Source: Bimuria novae-zelandiae CBS 107.79
Lineage: Eukaryota > Ascomycota > Dothideomycetes > Pleosporales > Didymosphaeriaceae
Direction: 5' to 3'
DNA: 64,000 nt
NCBI GenBank assembly: GCA_010015655.1
Contig: ML976672.1
Location: 802,493-866,492 of the forward strand
The position numbers were made by a program, and so were the translations under genes. Of this stretch, positions 23,166 to 37,100 are shown one piece after another (within the stretch, counting starts at the first letter, position 1; each line of letters starts with the position of its first letter). The notes beneath the pieces are model-generated. The model saw only the letters and a program-made list of their open reading frames with translations. It had not been told where the DNA came from and did not search any database.

Positions 23166-24459
23166 GTGCTCGGGGCGATGCATGAAGCAACGTCTTCCGA
23201 TATAGACCGCCATCGGCATGTCATAGCCGTGGACGACTGCCGTGTTAGGCTATACGCGTTTGGATCTTCAAGATATCGTACCCCTCACGCGGCAATGGTT
23301 CCAAGGTTGTTAGCAACACTTATGAATGTAGGCGTGCTCTTATACGCACTATTTTGCGCCATCAGGTTCGAGAAAAGCCTATTGTCATAAAGCTAAATGA
23401 CATATTTTTCTATTCAATAAGAAATTCTAAGTAAGGCACCATAACCACCTTCTCTGCACCATCTTTTACCAAATTCTCCATCTGTGTGATTGTTTCATTC
23501 AGCGTGAGTGGGCCCCTCGTTTTGCTTGTAAACGCCTTGATACCCGCACTGTAGCACCCCTCTGCACCATCTCCAATGGTTCCCGCTAAGGCGACAACTT
23601 GAGCACCATGGCGTTGCGCCCGGCGGGCAACCTCAGTCGTCATCTTGCCTTCGGTTGACTGTGAGTCCAGACTTCCTTCGGCAGTGATTACAAAATCCCA
23701 TTTCCTCTCGAAGACGCGATCGAACTCGAAGTACTCGTTGATAGCATCGCTCCGCGCCCGTAGCCCGGCTCCAAGCATCAAGAGGCCAGTTCCAAGACCT
23801 CCGCTAGCGCCACTCCCAGGAGCGTTTGAAATGTCTTTCTTTAGTACTGTCTGAGCCACGTGAGCCCATCGATCCAATGCTGCCACAAGCAAACCGACTT
23901 GTTCCGGAGTAGCACCCTTCTGTGGACCATAGACTTGCGCCACGCCTCTGGGTCCACACAGGACATTTTTGACGTTGCACACGGCCTCAATTTGGACTTT
24001 CTCGGCTGCATACGTCAGCTTTCATGGTACTCACGGGAAATATAGCACTTACCAGCATCTTTGCGCAGTCGCGAATGGATCCCGCAGCAACAGATCCTGC
24101 TCAAGCGCGAAAGTGTTCGGCCTCCATCTGCTCTGGGGAGCTCTTTCCCTTCAGCATCGAGCAGACGAACACCAAGAGCTTGTAGCATTCCTGCACCTCC
24201 ATCCGAAGTCCCCGAATCTCCGCATCCGATAATGATCTTGGAGCACCCTGCATCTAGTGCTTTCTTAATCAACTCGCCGACCCCGTATGTAGTGGTCATG
24301 GTTGGATCACGTAACTCTTTAGGTACTAGGCGGAGCCCGGCAGCAGCCGCCATGTCTAAAACGGCCGTTTTCTCCCGAATGAAGCTCAAGTGAGACTGCA
24401 CAGGCAAGCCAACGGGGCCAGTGACAGTCTCCTCTACGATAATACCATCATATGCCTTA

Positions 24460-26656
24460 AGTCGGGCACCCTAGTTTCCGACACCCCCCATTTTCCGACA
24501 CCCCGCCAAATTTCGCCGCTGCCACCACTCTACGTTGCGAATGTGCTCACAGCTTCATCAAATAATTTTGAAAAAGCATTAAAAAAATCGTATTTAAAGG
24601 ATTTTAATCGCTTTCTTTATCTACACTTAAATTACGATTAAGATACTATTATATTAGTTATTAATTCCGTGCTAAATATTGCACTAATAATTACTTTACT
24701 TCTTCCTTAGAGCCACTCTCTTCCTTTATAATAATAACCCCTTGCTTTACGCTTCTTACTTTACAAACACGTTAAATAGGCTCTTAATTAGTTTAAGAGA
24801 GAACTTCTGCAAGACTTACAAAGAGATTATTTAGATTAGTTATAACTTTATAGCGTTTTAGCGGGTTAGCTTACTCTACCTACTTATATAAGAAAGTAAT
24901 CTCACGGTCTTGCATAGTAACTATTATTAAGGTACAGTTAAACGCTATAGTAGTAAGCTAAACGCATTATCGTGTAGTTAGTAAGAAGTTCTTTTTAGAA
25001 AATAGCTTTATAACATCGCTACCGCGTTTTAGCGTCCTAATATCTATAGTAGAAGGGGGTGGTGTTAATGGCCGTTCGCGCACTACTACCTAGCGAGAAC
25101 CTAAGGGCTTCCTTACGCTCTTAGGGTATAAGCCTATTACCTTCCACCTAGATCGGATGCACTGCTCTCGAAGGCTAATTTTACGTACTTTTATATAAAA
25201 TTTAAGAAACTTAGCCTTCCTAAGCTTTATTTTATCTGTCTAAGCCATATATTCGCTAATAAAGCGCCGATACGCCGCCTTCAGACTTAAGAAATAGCCT
25301 AAATCTAAAGGCTAGAGTAGATATAAAGTATAAGCAAGGAAAAAGAGTAAGTAGATATTATTTAAGTAATATATAGTTATAAATTTGTCTAAAGTATAAC
25401 TACTATAGCTATTAACAATAAGTAACCGTGCCTTGGAGGGATTATTAGGCTTAGTCTATAGCAAAAACACCTTTTCTAGCCACTTAATAGCAATGTTATT
25501 ACTCGTCTATCCATTTTACAAAAAGGTAATATACTAGTCTAGGTTCTAAGCTAAAAACTCCTTCTTAAACCACTGCTCCTAGATACTCTTAGCCTTAAAG
25601 ATAATAAGGGGGTCTAGAGCGACGCCGAGCGCAGAGATATACTTTACTATAGAGGTCTAAGTGCAGGTATTTATTATCTTAACTAGTACGGCGTTTAGGC
25701 TCTCTTGCGAGGAGCCTATAATAAGCCTATTAATGCCTTAGCCCTCTATAATACCGCCCTTGTTAGTATTATACCTGCGCCGGGGGGGAATCTAGCTTAC
25801 TATTTTATACAGGTTAAATAAGTGTCTAATATTTTCTAGAGTAGCCTTATTTACGCGTTCCTAGCTAGTCTAGCAACCTAACTTTAACTTAATAGCTAGG
25901 TAGTATTATATAAAGTAACTAGTCTACTTCTTTCCTAGGTTCTTATAGTTACCTTATTACTTAAAAATAATAATTATAATAGCTTATACTTACGCGTGCA
26001 TTAGCGCATAACTAAAGGCCTCTTACTAAAGAATTTATTTCTTTAAAAGCTCTTCTTAAATAGTTATAAGCTATTATTTACTATTGTAAGCGTACTAATA
26101 GGGTTAGGTACTATTAAAGTAGCCGCGAAGAGTGTTACGTAGGACCCTATGTTAAGTAGTAGTAGTAGCTAAAGCGACCCTAGATTTAAGGTCTACAAGC
26201 GTATTCTAGATATCTTCTTTTATATATCTAGCTATTTAAAGGTAGCTGTTGATACGGCAATAGGCTGCTGGATCAAGACTTCGTTGCAACGATGTGGTAT
26301 TGATTTGATTCTTAATTGCAGATCTATTGTGGTGGGCTGCTGTGAGAGGTATTTATCAAGCGTGGTTTGTTCCCTGCTAGCCCGATCAGGACTAGCGCAA
26401 CAAACCACAGGCAAACTACGTAACAAGCCGCAGGCAAACTGCGCAACAAGCCGCAGGCAAACTGCATAGCGGTGAAAGCCGTAGCAGTGTTGCGCAGGTT
26501 TGATACCAACAGTAGCAAAAATAGTGCAAAAAATATTTTTAAAATTAGCGAAGAATTAAGTTATTTAAAGTTAATATTCGGTCGTGGTGCATGGTGGGGG
26601 GCGAGGTTGCGGGGCTGTCGGAAACTATGGGGTGTCGGAAACTAGGGTGCCCGACT
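24460..26656 (-). mobile_element. Fot1/pogo-like transposon inside glycerate kinase, heavily RIP-mutated
   Basis: The termini are inverted repeats beginning AGTCGGGCACCCTAGTTTCC (28 bp identical at both ends), followed at each end by a second copy of the TTTCCGACA motif. TA flanks both sides (itself within TTAA). The interior is TA-rich and full of stops. On the minus strand around 25510-25390, residues WLEKVF and RLLIVNSYSSYTLDKF align with the pogo/Fot1 block that holds the second catalytic Asp, with Asn in its place. Further on a QPLD-type segment is still traceable. The element is therefore a dead class II transposon. Confidence 0.85.
26397..26465. repeat. Three tandem 23-bp units
   Basis: Three consecutive units of the form GCAACAAGCCGCAGGCAAAC plus 3 bases, differing at a few positions, within the Fot1-like element near its transposase 5' side. 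The surrounding 270 bp are much less TA-rich than the rest of the element. Confidence 0.75.
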
Positions 26657-27258
26657 TAACCAAAGCACGAGCCAAGCCTTCTCCTCCATCATGTAGTGGA
26701 AGTTTACGAATGATGGCAGACTGTTCGTCCAATACCCTCTGGCAACCGGCTTCAATTGCATCTGCAACATGTTCTAGAGGGAGGCTCTCCTTGAAACCAG
26801 ACGGGGCAATCAAGATTCTCAATGGATGGCCGCCTGTAATATTCCATGTCGGGACTGATATGGGCCTTGACTCTGAAAGAATGACTTCATTAACTTGCTG
26901 TAGGGGCAAACTCAATGTCTTCCAGGTGTGAAGTTTCGGTCGCTGTGTAGCCACGGTATTTAGTACAGCAGTTAGGGTGCAGACGCCAACGCTCGCGGGA
27001 AGCATATCGTGTAGACTTTGTAATAGCAAACTACACAGGAAATAAATAAAGAGTAAGGTAAGTGGAGCAGATAAGCTTGCGAAGAAGCGAGCGTATTGTT
27101 GAAGCGAGTGTTGATAATAGGGAATTAGCGAGCGATAACATGGTGAGCCCGGAACCGCGACACTTCTTTATATATCAAAAAGATGGTTTCTCCATGATCG
27201 GTGGCCATACACCAAGGACTGCTATCATCTACACAGCCTGAGAATCTTGATTCTAACG

Positions 27259-27410
27259 TGTGACGTTTCAGTATGGAAGCTTGGGCCACCCGTGCGGCCC
27301 GTGCACGTGACTCACGTGATCTACAGTATATAGCTCCATAGAGTAGCTTCTCAATCAAAACAACGATTGCCTCAACACTCTTTTTTCAACACTCTTATTT
27401 CGACGCTACA
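27259..27410 (+). repeat. Left LTR of outer Copia element
   Basis: Starts TGTGACGTTTCAG and ends GACGCTACA. It is preceded by TAACG (27254-27258). Confidence 0.92.
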
Positions 27411-30400
27411 GTTATAAGCCCGGTTTGCACCTACTAAGGCTGCTACTTACCTGCAATCGTTTACCGCAATCGTTCACTTGCAATCGCTCATTTGCAATCG
27501 TTTATAACAATCCTGCGATACCTGCTGCATACGACTTGTGTGACAGCTGCACGACTCCACGATGACGACAGAATCTGATCCTACGACAACGCGTGTCACA
27601 GTAGTCCTCAACAAGCCTGAGGACTGGTAGGCATGGATCTTTCTTCGCAAGGATGCCGCGCAGCAGCACGATCTATGGCAGTATTGCAACCCCGACGTCG
27701 CTACAGCTGACTTGCCTCTACTGACAGAGCCCGTCGAGCCTATGGCGCACTAATACAAAGTTAATAAGGCGCTTAGTATAATATACACTAACACTAACCT
27801 TAATAATAACGAATTTTAACGCTATTAATTTGCGTATAACTAATACAAGAAGTAACATGCTAGCTATTTTAAATAGAAGCAGGCACTTTAAAATCTAAAT
27901 ATAGATATTAGTAAGACAATTATAAAGCGCTATATTTACTTACTATATAATAAGGACACGCCGCACGCGTGGCTTATCTCTCTTAAGAAACACCTTACGC
28001 TATTAATAGTAGTCTACTAATATAACTTAATTAATAACTATAAGCGCTTATATGCCCCGCTAAAGTTACGTAACTTTAAAAACTAGCTATAATTATAGAT
28101 TAAAGTTACTAATTAGTGCGCTAAGATTAATCTGCCTAATATAAAAGGCACGCGCGCATAAGAAGACTTTCTTATAACTATTAAGGGTATTTACCCTAAA
28201 TACGCCACGCCTAAGCTAATTAAGCTATTTAAGCACGAGAATAACAATACGCAAATAGCTATACTAAAAGACTATATTACTACCTATATAACGTACGTTT
28301 AATAAGTCTAACCTAGTTCCTAGAAGCTTAATAGTATAGCGGGTAAACTTTAAGCAGTAAAGACGTAAAGTAATAATAAGGCTATAAGTTAAGCGCTAAA
28401 GAGCGTATATCTCTATAGTAATAAATACTAGTATAGCTCGTGCTACTACCTTAATAAGGACTTTCACTTACGACTAAGTAACTTTTAAGAAGATCCTACT
28501 ACGCGTTAGCGTATTAATTAGGCTTTATAAGACAACCCTCGCCTGCTAGCGCGCATACAGAAGTTAGTTAATAAGATAAATAGGCGTTTCCTAAAGACGA
28601 CACTAGCCACCGCGACCACCTAACTTAATAATAGACAACTATTAAATAATAGGGTATTAGCCCTTATAACAGGCTTATATAGTATAATAAGCAAGGTCTT
28701 AGCCGCTCTAGCTAATAACTGTAACGTAATCCTACTAGATAAGCTAATTATTACTATAATTAATAATTACTCTATAACTCTTTAAGACTAATAGATCCTT
28801 AATCTAGGTTCTAACACCTACGTTATTAATATAACTAATTAGGTAGGCTAGGAGCAGGAGCGCGTTAAGGACACTAATATAACTATTAGGGTAGGTAAGC
28901 ACTAATACAAGATTAAGGCCTAAGGTAAAATAACTCTTATAATTAATACAATAATAAGTATAGTACTAATATTAATTACTTACGTTGCTCTAATACCTAG
29001 TTTTATTATAAGCGTTGTTGGACTTAAACGTTATCGCAATAATAGTATCTACTTTAACTTAGGTTAAGACGCGCTGTATAATAAACACGGCATTATTACG
29101 CACCTAGAGTACTGCAAGGGCTACTAGCTTATTAATATAGATTCTTCTTGCTATCTAACGAAGTCGTCCTTACTTATAATAGTAATTTAAACTTGTTTAT
29201 TAGAAGTACTAAAGACCTAAGAGATCTCTCTAACGCTTGTCTATAAGGTTTAGGGCTATCTAGGACGCAAGGTCATAGATCACCTAAATAATAATATTAA
29301 AGGAGTAATAGTAAAAGGGCCTGCTAATTAAGACTTTTGTTAAATCTGTATAGAATTAAAGCTAATAAAGTAGGTCTTTTACTATACGCTAAAGGACGCC
29401 GTTCATCCCTTTTATTAAATCTTAATTAGTCTTATCTAACTATAATAATAGGGAGAGTCTTATTATAATAGCAATAAGTAGGGTGCTTATACTATTTATT
29501 AACACTCGCGTTAGCACAAAGCAGAGTCCTTTCTAATAAAATTAGAAGCTTAGCTAGGCCGCTAGCTACAGAACACTATACAACAAATTTAGTATTAGTA
29601 TAATTATAACATAATCGCGATTAAGCTTAACGTTAAACGCGGTATTATTAACTTTACAAAGCAACTCTACGCTAACCTAGGTATACACTTTAAACTACGC
29701 GCTCTAGATACTCTTGCGCAGAATAAGGGTGCTAAGATTACTAGTAAGCTAATTATAACAAAGGCCCGCGTCTTGCGCCTCTAAGATAACCTTCTAGAGT
29801 AATTAGTAAACAAGTTAATAAAGATAGTAGTATACCTACTTAATTAAACGCTGTCTAAAGTCCTTAATTAGCGCACGCTATATAAGGTTATCTAGCATAA
29901 GAAGCCTATAATAAGCTATCTTTAACTAATTAGTTATCGCGCGTACGTTCTTAATAAATATTTACTATGTAGAGCAAAGACAGTCTCGCGCGCCCTAATT
30001 AGCCATCTTATAGGCTATAATAGTACTAATATCTTTCGTATTTAGTTACTAATAAAGGATCGAGTTATCCGCACACGAGACATGGTATTTAATACTTTTA
30101 CCTTCTATAAAGGCCGCGACGGCTACGTAGATAACTTAGTAATTAAGGAGGTTATTAAATTACTTAACGTCCCCGAGGCGTACGAGGATAACGATATATC
30201 TATTAAGGAACTTATAATAACACGTTAGCAACGTCTCTATAACGAGGCTAAATTTATAGTAATACTAATACTAACGCCTGCTAGACAATCGACCAAGCCA
30301 TTAGTAAGGGGTGACACTGATAAACTATTAACCTCTTAATATTAATTTACTTTTAATAACTTTATAGATATATTAGCTTCTCTTAATTAGATAATAAATT

Positions 30401-31844
30401 ATCTTGTAAGGCGCTACTACGCTTATAACTTTCGTCCTACGCCTATATAGTAAGACGTTATTAATTAACTAGTTACTAAAATTAAAGGTTATATACCTAA
30501 CTAACGTAAAAACAACGCTCTATAGCGTTAAGACCTAAGTATCTTATAAAATAACGTAATTATTACAAAGCGCGTTCGAAAACCAACAAACTTAGGCAAT
30601 CTATAGACTTACGCTATTTAATTAGAAGCTTAAAATATCGCTAATTACCTACACACCTTTACTATAATAACTATTAACAACGATATAAAGAATAACTTAT
30701 AAATCTATTAAAACTAGTTACCGCCTGCACTAAAGCACATTAGCTAACTAAAGTTATATTTATATAGCGCTAAGTTTATAAAAGCCGTTAAGCGCGAGTA
30801 TTAAAAGGTCTAGGGTAAAAGTTACTTTTATAAGACCTTAGTAATACATTAAACTACGCAGGCTAAAGGCGTTAAGATAATCCTACTTATATAGGTGTTT
30901 ATATATAAGTTTAATAAAAATAGCTATCTTTATAAGTATAAGACTTAACTTGTCGCACGCGGGGACCTACAAGAGTAGTTTAGTAATACCTACGCTACTA
31001 CCCTTACGGCCTATACCTTTTAAGTAATTATTATAATTACTAACTACTTTAGCTTAGAGCTAAAGTAATATAACGTACCTACTACTTTCCTTAACTCTAT
31101 ACTTAATTAAAAGCTATACGCTAAGACTCTAAATATATTTAAAAAAGTAGATAGCGACCTTCTAAAGGTGCTTTACGCTATCTATAGCTTAAAGGACGCG
31201 CCACTTTTATAGTATAATATATTTAGAGTAATAGTTAAAATGCTAAGACTTAAGCGCGTCGAAGGCTTCCTATACTTATACGTTAATAATTAGCTTATAC
31301 TATTTATATACGTTAATAATATAGTAATAGAGTATTCTCCTTTAAACGCTTATCTACATCAAGACTTTAAAAACAAGCTACAGGATCGATTTAGACTTAA
31401 GGTAATAAAAGACCTAGCCTAGTTCCTAGGCGTTTAAGTTATCCGCGATCGCTAAAAAAAGAAGATCTAGCTTATTCAAGACACATATATTACTAAGGTT
31501 TATAAGAAGTACAGCATATAGCTAGTAGGTTATAAGAAGCCTAACTTTCTGCTTAACATTAACTCTCTTAATAAGTTAATTAAGGAGACAGATGTTCGAC
31601 GTACAAAGCTATATTAGAAGCTTATTAGCTATCTCGCCTACATCACTTGCTAGACGTGGCCCGACGTTGCTCGTAGCCACGTCGTCCTTACTTACCATCT
31701 CACTAATCTAGGGCAATTACATATCGTAGCTATATAACGCGTCTGGCGATACTTGCTCGCGACTTAACACTACGCTATTAAAGATTCTTATAATAACTTA
31801 ATTATAAAGGTTATCTCTAATAATAATAACTACTATAATCCTTT

Positions 31845-32225
31845 TGTCAGATTGGAAGGGTAATCTGATAAGATAAAAAGATGATAATTGATTAAGATAA
31901 ATTGAGGTATGAATTGTGTGTGCTAAATTCTCTGTGTCTAAGAGGTCTAGGACTCTGCCTTTTATCTTTAGGTTGCCTGCCTAGATATCCCTTGCTTTAT
32001 CCCTTGCTTTATCCTTACTTTATTCCTTGCGTTATTCCTTGCGCGTTGAGCGAGGGCGGAATGCGAGGGCGGAATATAAGGGCAGAATATAAGGGCGTAA
32101 GTGCGCTAGCCTCCTTGCATATACAAAGGACTATGTGGTTAGACACACCCCCTTAGCATAGGCAGAATGTACGGGCGTAGGTGCGCCAGCCTCCTTGCAG
32201 ATGCAAAGGGCCATGTAATTGGACA
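31845..32225 (-). repeat. LTR of nested Copia element (3' LTR in its own direction)
   Basis: Pairs with 37101-37481. It contains internal short repeats of GAGGGCGGAAT/AAGGGCGTAAG type. Preceded by CCTTT (31840-31844). Confidence 0.9.
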
Positions 32226-35200
32226 CACCCCCTCAGCTTAAGCCTATCCTTAAGCTGGACCTTTCGCATTTGTCTATTATTCTAACTTAAAGGCCTCTAT
32301 CCTCTGCTATAGATCCTGCAGGGTAACCTCTTAATTAGTAATCTTGTCTAATATATCTTTAAGTCCTAGTTTACTCAGAAACTTGCTCTATTTATTTATA
32401 GGCAGGGCCTTTGTAAGTCTATCTATGGCCATGTCCTCTAAGCGTTAATAGTCTACCTTAATTGTTCGTAGTGCGACCTCTTATCTTAGCTAATAATTAT
32501 AGATATCTATATAACGGAGCTTAGTCTGCAACTTAGTAATTTCTTTAGTAATAAGTCGGATTGTTTGCTGATTATTATAATTAATTATAATAAGGGAATT
32601 GCTAAGGTTGATCTTTAGCTCCTTTAGCAATCGGGATGTAAATAGTGCCTCCTTAGCTACTTATAATAGTGCTAGTAATTTGGCTTTAGTTATTAATGTA
32701 GTGACTGTATCTTGCTTGTTTGCTTTCCAGGTAATTAGGCTACTAAATAGCTTAATAATATATCCTTGCGAGCTCTTGCGGTCGAGTGTATTGTTGGCAA
32801 AGGATGCGTCACTTGCCACTTCTAAAGTATCTGCACCCCTAAGCTAAAGACCTAGTAATCTAGTATTAGTAAGGTAGAGGAGAACTTAGTTAGCAGCCAC
32901 TTAGTGCTCTTTACTTAGGTTAGACAGGAATCGTAATAATCGGGAACTTATAAAGGCGATATCTGGTTAAGATATAACTATAGCATAGAGAATTAATCCG
33001 ACTTTACGCTAGTATTAATTAATCTTACCCTTATTAGCTAGTCCTGTCCTTAGAAGTAATTTAATTAAACCTATTAGGGTATTGTGGCGAATCTCATGGT
33101 GATTAATAAGGCGCGATATTTTGTTAATATATAAAGCTTATAAAAGCCAGATCTTTCTGCTTAAGCGGTCCCTAATAATTTTAATTCTTAGAAACTACTA
33201 CAGGTCTTTGCCACCCGTAAGTGTAAATTTAGTACCTATTATTACGAGAGCAGCTTTAGCAGCCTGCTTTTATAACTTATTATAGGCAATAATAAGGTTA
33301 TCCACATAGAAGAAGATAATAATGCCATTTTTAATAAGGTAGCATGGCTCGTAAGGCACTATTTTAAAGCTAATATCACGGAGCGTTAATGTAAACTCTC
33401 TTTGCTAGAGTAGTAGAGATATGCGTAGTCCATATAGTGCTTTGTGTAGTTTGAGAACTGTGCCTGCTCGCGAGTAGCCGCGAGGCATTCTTATGTAGAT
33501 TTCTCTGTCCAGCTTTGCATGGACAAACGCGTTAGTAACGTTGTGTTAGATAAGCTCTAGGTTAAACTAAGCTATAATTGCTATAAGCATGCGGAATAAT
33601 TATTCTATAAGTATTACGGCGTAGGTTTCTTGCGAGGTAAGGTGCCGCTGTTAATTGCCTTGCACTACTAGCCTTGCTTTGCATTTCTATAATTAATAGT
33701 GTTTATCGAATTTATAGGTATATACCCACATATAGTCGAGGATTTAATAGCCTACTGCCTTTACTAGAGCTGCTGCGATCTCACTCTAAGACTTTATTTC
33801 CTTGTGGCTTTATAGATGGGAACGTTCTGCTTCCTTCCACATATTATAGAGTAGGTGATCTTCGAGCTTGTTTCGGCATGTAGGTGGCTCTAGAAGCACG
33901 CTTTGATATGGCTTCTTACCTAATATAATTATTTGTTAAAGCTACGCTTTATCAAGAGCCTTGCCTTTATATTTGCCGCTACTACTAGCTTTAGTGCCTG
34001 CCATAAAGGCTACGGCCTATGGGTTTATTTGCACCTGCCCTGTTTGCAATTACTCTATTTACTATATTTAGGGTAGTTTAGCTTAATCGCCTCCTGCCAT
34101 TAGTTGTGCAAGGAGTGTCACTAGCGGCGGCGTTAAGGGAGGCGTTAGATATTTATACCTAGCTCTCCTATCTTGCCTGCACTCAGGAGCCTCTTCCTCT
34201 GGCGCTTCACTAATTGTTTCATCCTTAAAGAAGGACTTAGTGGCATACTCTTATTAAGGTAAGGAAGGTACCTCTACTAATTATACTTAGGCTACTATTT
34301 CTTCTAATGTGCTGTGCATAAGGTTATCTATTAGGTCTTTAGTTTTGCCTAAAAATATAGTATCCTCGTCGAATATTACGTCGCGAGTACTAATTGTCTT
34401 CGCTAGAGAGGGAATCTATATTCTCTAGATATTAGTTAATCTGTAGCTAATAAGGTAGCTAATTTATACTTTAGGGTTAAGCCTCTAAAGCCTGCTTTTG
34501 CCGCGTTTTATATTATTAGTCATCGCAAAGGCTTTGCAGCCATATGCTTTTAGGTAAGCTTAATTAGGCTTCTTTAGTTAGGTAACAATGCCGTTCTGAA
34601 AGGCTACTGTCGTAAAGAACACTTTATATAGAGATCGCTATTAATTAGCGTAGTTTAGTGTTCGATTATACAAGTAGACTATGGCTTAGGTAATCTTAGG
34701 CTATATCTACTAGGGTAGGTTAGAGTTAAGTCGCATCGCGCGCGCTTTATCCTTAATTACACCCCTTAAGCGTTCTACTCCTTTATTTTATACTTAAGTA
34801 TTAGGTGCTAAAGGCTTAATCTTAATACGTTGCGCTGCGCACCACTTCTTAATATTTACCTTAATAGAGAAGATCTTGTTATTAGATTTAATTACTTTCA
34901 CTATAATGTTATATTGTACTTTTATAAACTATATAAAAGTGCTAAGTAATTTGATAATTAAGCGTACTAGGCGGTTATCCTTAAAGTAGAGGTCCTATGT
35001 AAAGCCTAAGAATTAATTAGTAATTAGCATTTAGCTCTTCTCTCTTGTTAAGCTATCTGCTTTATAGTCGTGAAAATCAATTGCGACTCGCTCGCCAGAA
35101 CCTTCTGTTTACTCCCTAGCTTGCTAGCATATTTGCCGTTTTAGTTTTACTTTACCGCAGGCGTTACACTTAACTATAAAGAGGCCTTTAATTCTTACCC

Positions 35201-37100
35201 CCTTAGATTGCTGCACGAGGTGTTCGAGGGCCTAAGGGCCTAAATAGCCTAGTTATTAGTGCCAGGTCTACGCGTCTGCCTTCTACGGTCTTTGTTTAGT
35301 GCGCGTGTTGGTTTTATAGGTAGCATGCGTAGCTTTAGTAGGTGTACTACCTACTAGCCTTATTCTGTGTTCTAACACCTATTATCTATATAATTCTTGA
35401 AGTTCTGCTAGCACAGTATTGTCTCTTCTCTTTAGAGTAGTTAGTTCTGCCCTTATGTCCCACCAAAGGCCTTGCCTCTAGAGTAATCGGAATAATACAA
35501 GGTTGCAGAGCAGATTAGGGCAATAGGCTACATTATCTAGCTATATTAATTAATTGCCGTTTGCACTCTATACGTTAATATAGACGCTTTTGTATCCTTT
35601 AATCCATATTTGTGTATTTCCTGCCTATATAAAGTCTCCTGGCGCCGGTGGCCAGTATAAGATAAAGCAATCGATGTTGTTAAAGATATGGCAGGTTATG
35701 CCTAAATCGAGTATGGCTAAGCGTCGCAGTGGGTACGTGTTTAGGTTAGTATAGAAGGATGCGACATTAAAGCTTACTAGGATTTTAGTAATCTTGCGTC
35801 CATCTAGTTATTTATCATTAGCCTTAGTAATTCGAGGTGGAGTAGGAGTATATAATAATTTAATTCTAGGTATTTAAGACTTTAGTCTTTTCACCTTCCT
35901 CATCTTCTCTTGTAGGCCTAAATCATTTTGGATCCTGAATTGTACCATATCTATAAAGCCAGGTCGTGGCCTAAACCACTCTGGTGCATGGTCCAGATAT
36001 GCGTAGAAGCAGTCTTTTAGACTATGCCTTTATTTACAAGCAGGGCATTTTTTGCCTTTAACTATTATTATATCCTCTATTAAGGACTGCTTAGATATGG
36101 TACTTTAACTAAATAATCGTTTTTGTCGAGGTCTTCCCTATCCACGTTGGTTATTCGTGGAAGATGGCGCGTCTTTAGCAGCGTAAGAGGCGTCCCTGTT
36201 AGTGCCTAGGGTAGATGCACCACTAGCAGCGAGAGATAGCTCACTAGTAGTAAAGGCGCCCCTATGCTATTTGCCCTTAATTAGGTAGAGTATTGCTATA
36301 TATTCTCGGAAGCGTTTTATTATCTCCTTCCTTGTCATATCTGCGTCTCGGCGTCCAGTTTCTTGAAAGGACACTCCCCACGTAGGGGCAGCCTTCATGA
36401 TCGCAGCTAGGAAGTCCTTTATAATATTATAAATTAATTATATTTCAGCAATATTGTTTGTCTCTGCTTCTATAGCTGCCTAATTATACTTAGTCAGCTA
36501 GGTATCCTAGTTTAAGGGTTATCTTATTAGCTTAAGGGCCTATAAGTATCGTGCTCTTACCCTATCCCGCTCATCTTCCTTATTAACGCCTACAGTCTAG
36601 GTTAGAGACGTAATCTATTGCTAAATCTACTCTCTAGGCTTGCAGCAGTTGCGTTATAGGTGTTATAACATAATAGATTAGATATAGATAACTACTTTCT
36701 TAAGGCTTATTCTCTCCTCGCGGTATTCTTTATCCTTTATCTTATAGTCTTTAAGCTGTATTTTATAGAACTTAATATCCTCTTTATATACCTTAAGACC
36801 TAAGTTTAATAGCTCTAATAGGCGTGTTAGAGGGTTCTGTTAATTATCGTCGTTTACGCGGATAATTAATTAGTAACTTGCTATTTCTAGCGGCAACGGC
36901 GGTGTCGGCCTTTTACGTGGGAGTTTAGCTCTATCTAAGTTAATAATAGGCTATATATCTATTAGTTCGCATCGTGCTTTCAGTTGTAGCAGCCACGGTG
37001 TATAGTTAGTGTAATTAGTTAACACGATTATTAAGTCGCGAAGTGTTAACAGCAACATTATCCTTTCTTAAGGTTTAGTTAAGGTAGTGAGACTTTTAAT

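Larger units (their letters stand above)
23410..27005 (-). pseudogene. Glycerate kinase gene interrupted by a Fot1-like transposon
   Basis: Three coding pieces on the minus strand belong to one glycerate kinase (GlxK-type, PF02595 family), which phosphorylates D-glycerate. The N-terminal piece (27005-26657) holds RILIAPSGFKESL and LPLHDGGEGLA. The middle piece (24459-24053) has the core with IIIGCGDSGTSDGGAGM. A GTAAGT...TGCAG intron (24052-24006) precedes the C-terminal piece (24005-23410) with GLGTGLLMLGAGL and TAEGSLDSQS, ending PYLEFLIE. A 2.2-kb element sits after LARALV. If it is removed with one TA copy, the frame runs straight on into KAYDGIIVEE, so the host gene was intact when hit. 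No other lesion was seen in the host exons. Confidence 0.85.

Noticed and set aside
24456..24461. piggyBac-type TTAA target duplication
   Set aside because: TTAA does flank both ends, but the transposase motifs are pogo/Fot1-like, which duplicate TA; the TA lies within the TTAA.
26397..26465. CRISPR-like array
   Set aside because: The units are directly adjacent with no spacers, and the genome is eukaryotic.
31902..32156. 84-residue frame and its twin at 37176-37412
   Set aside because: They lie in the two LTRs of the nested Copia element.
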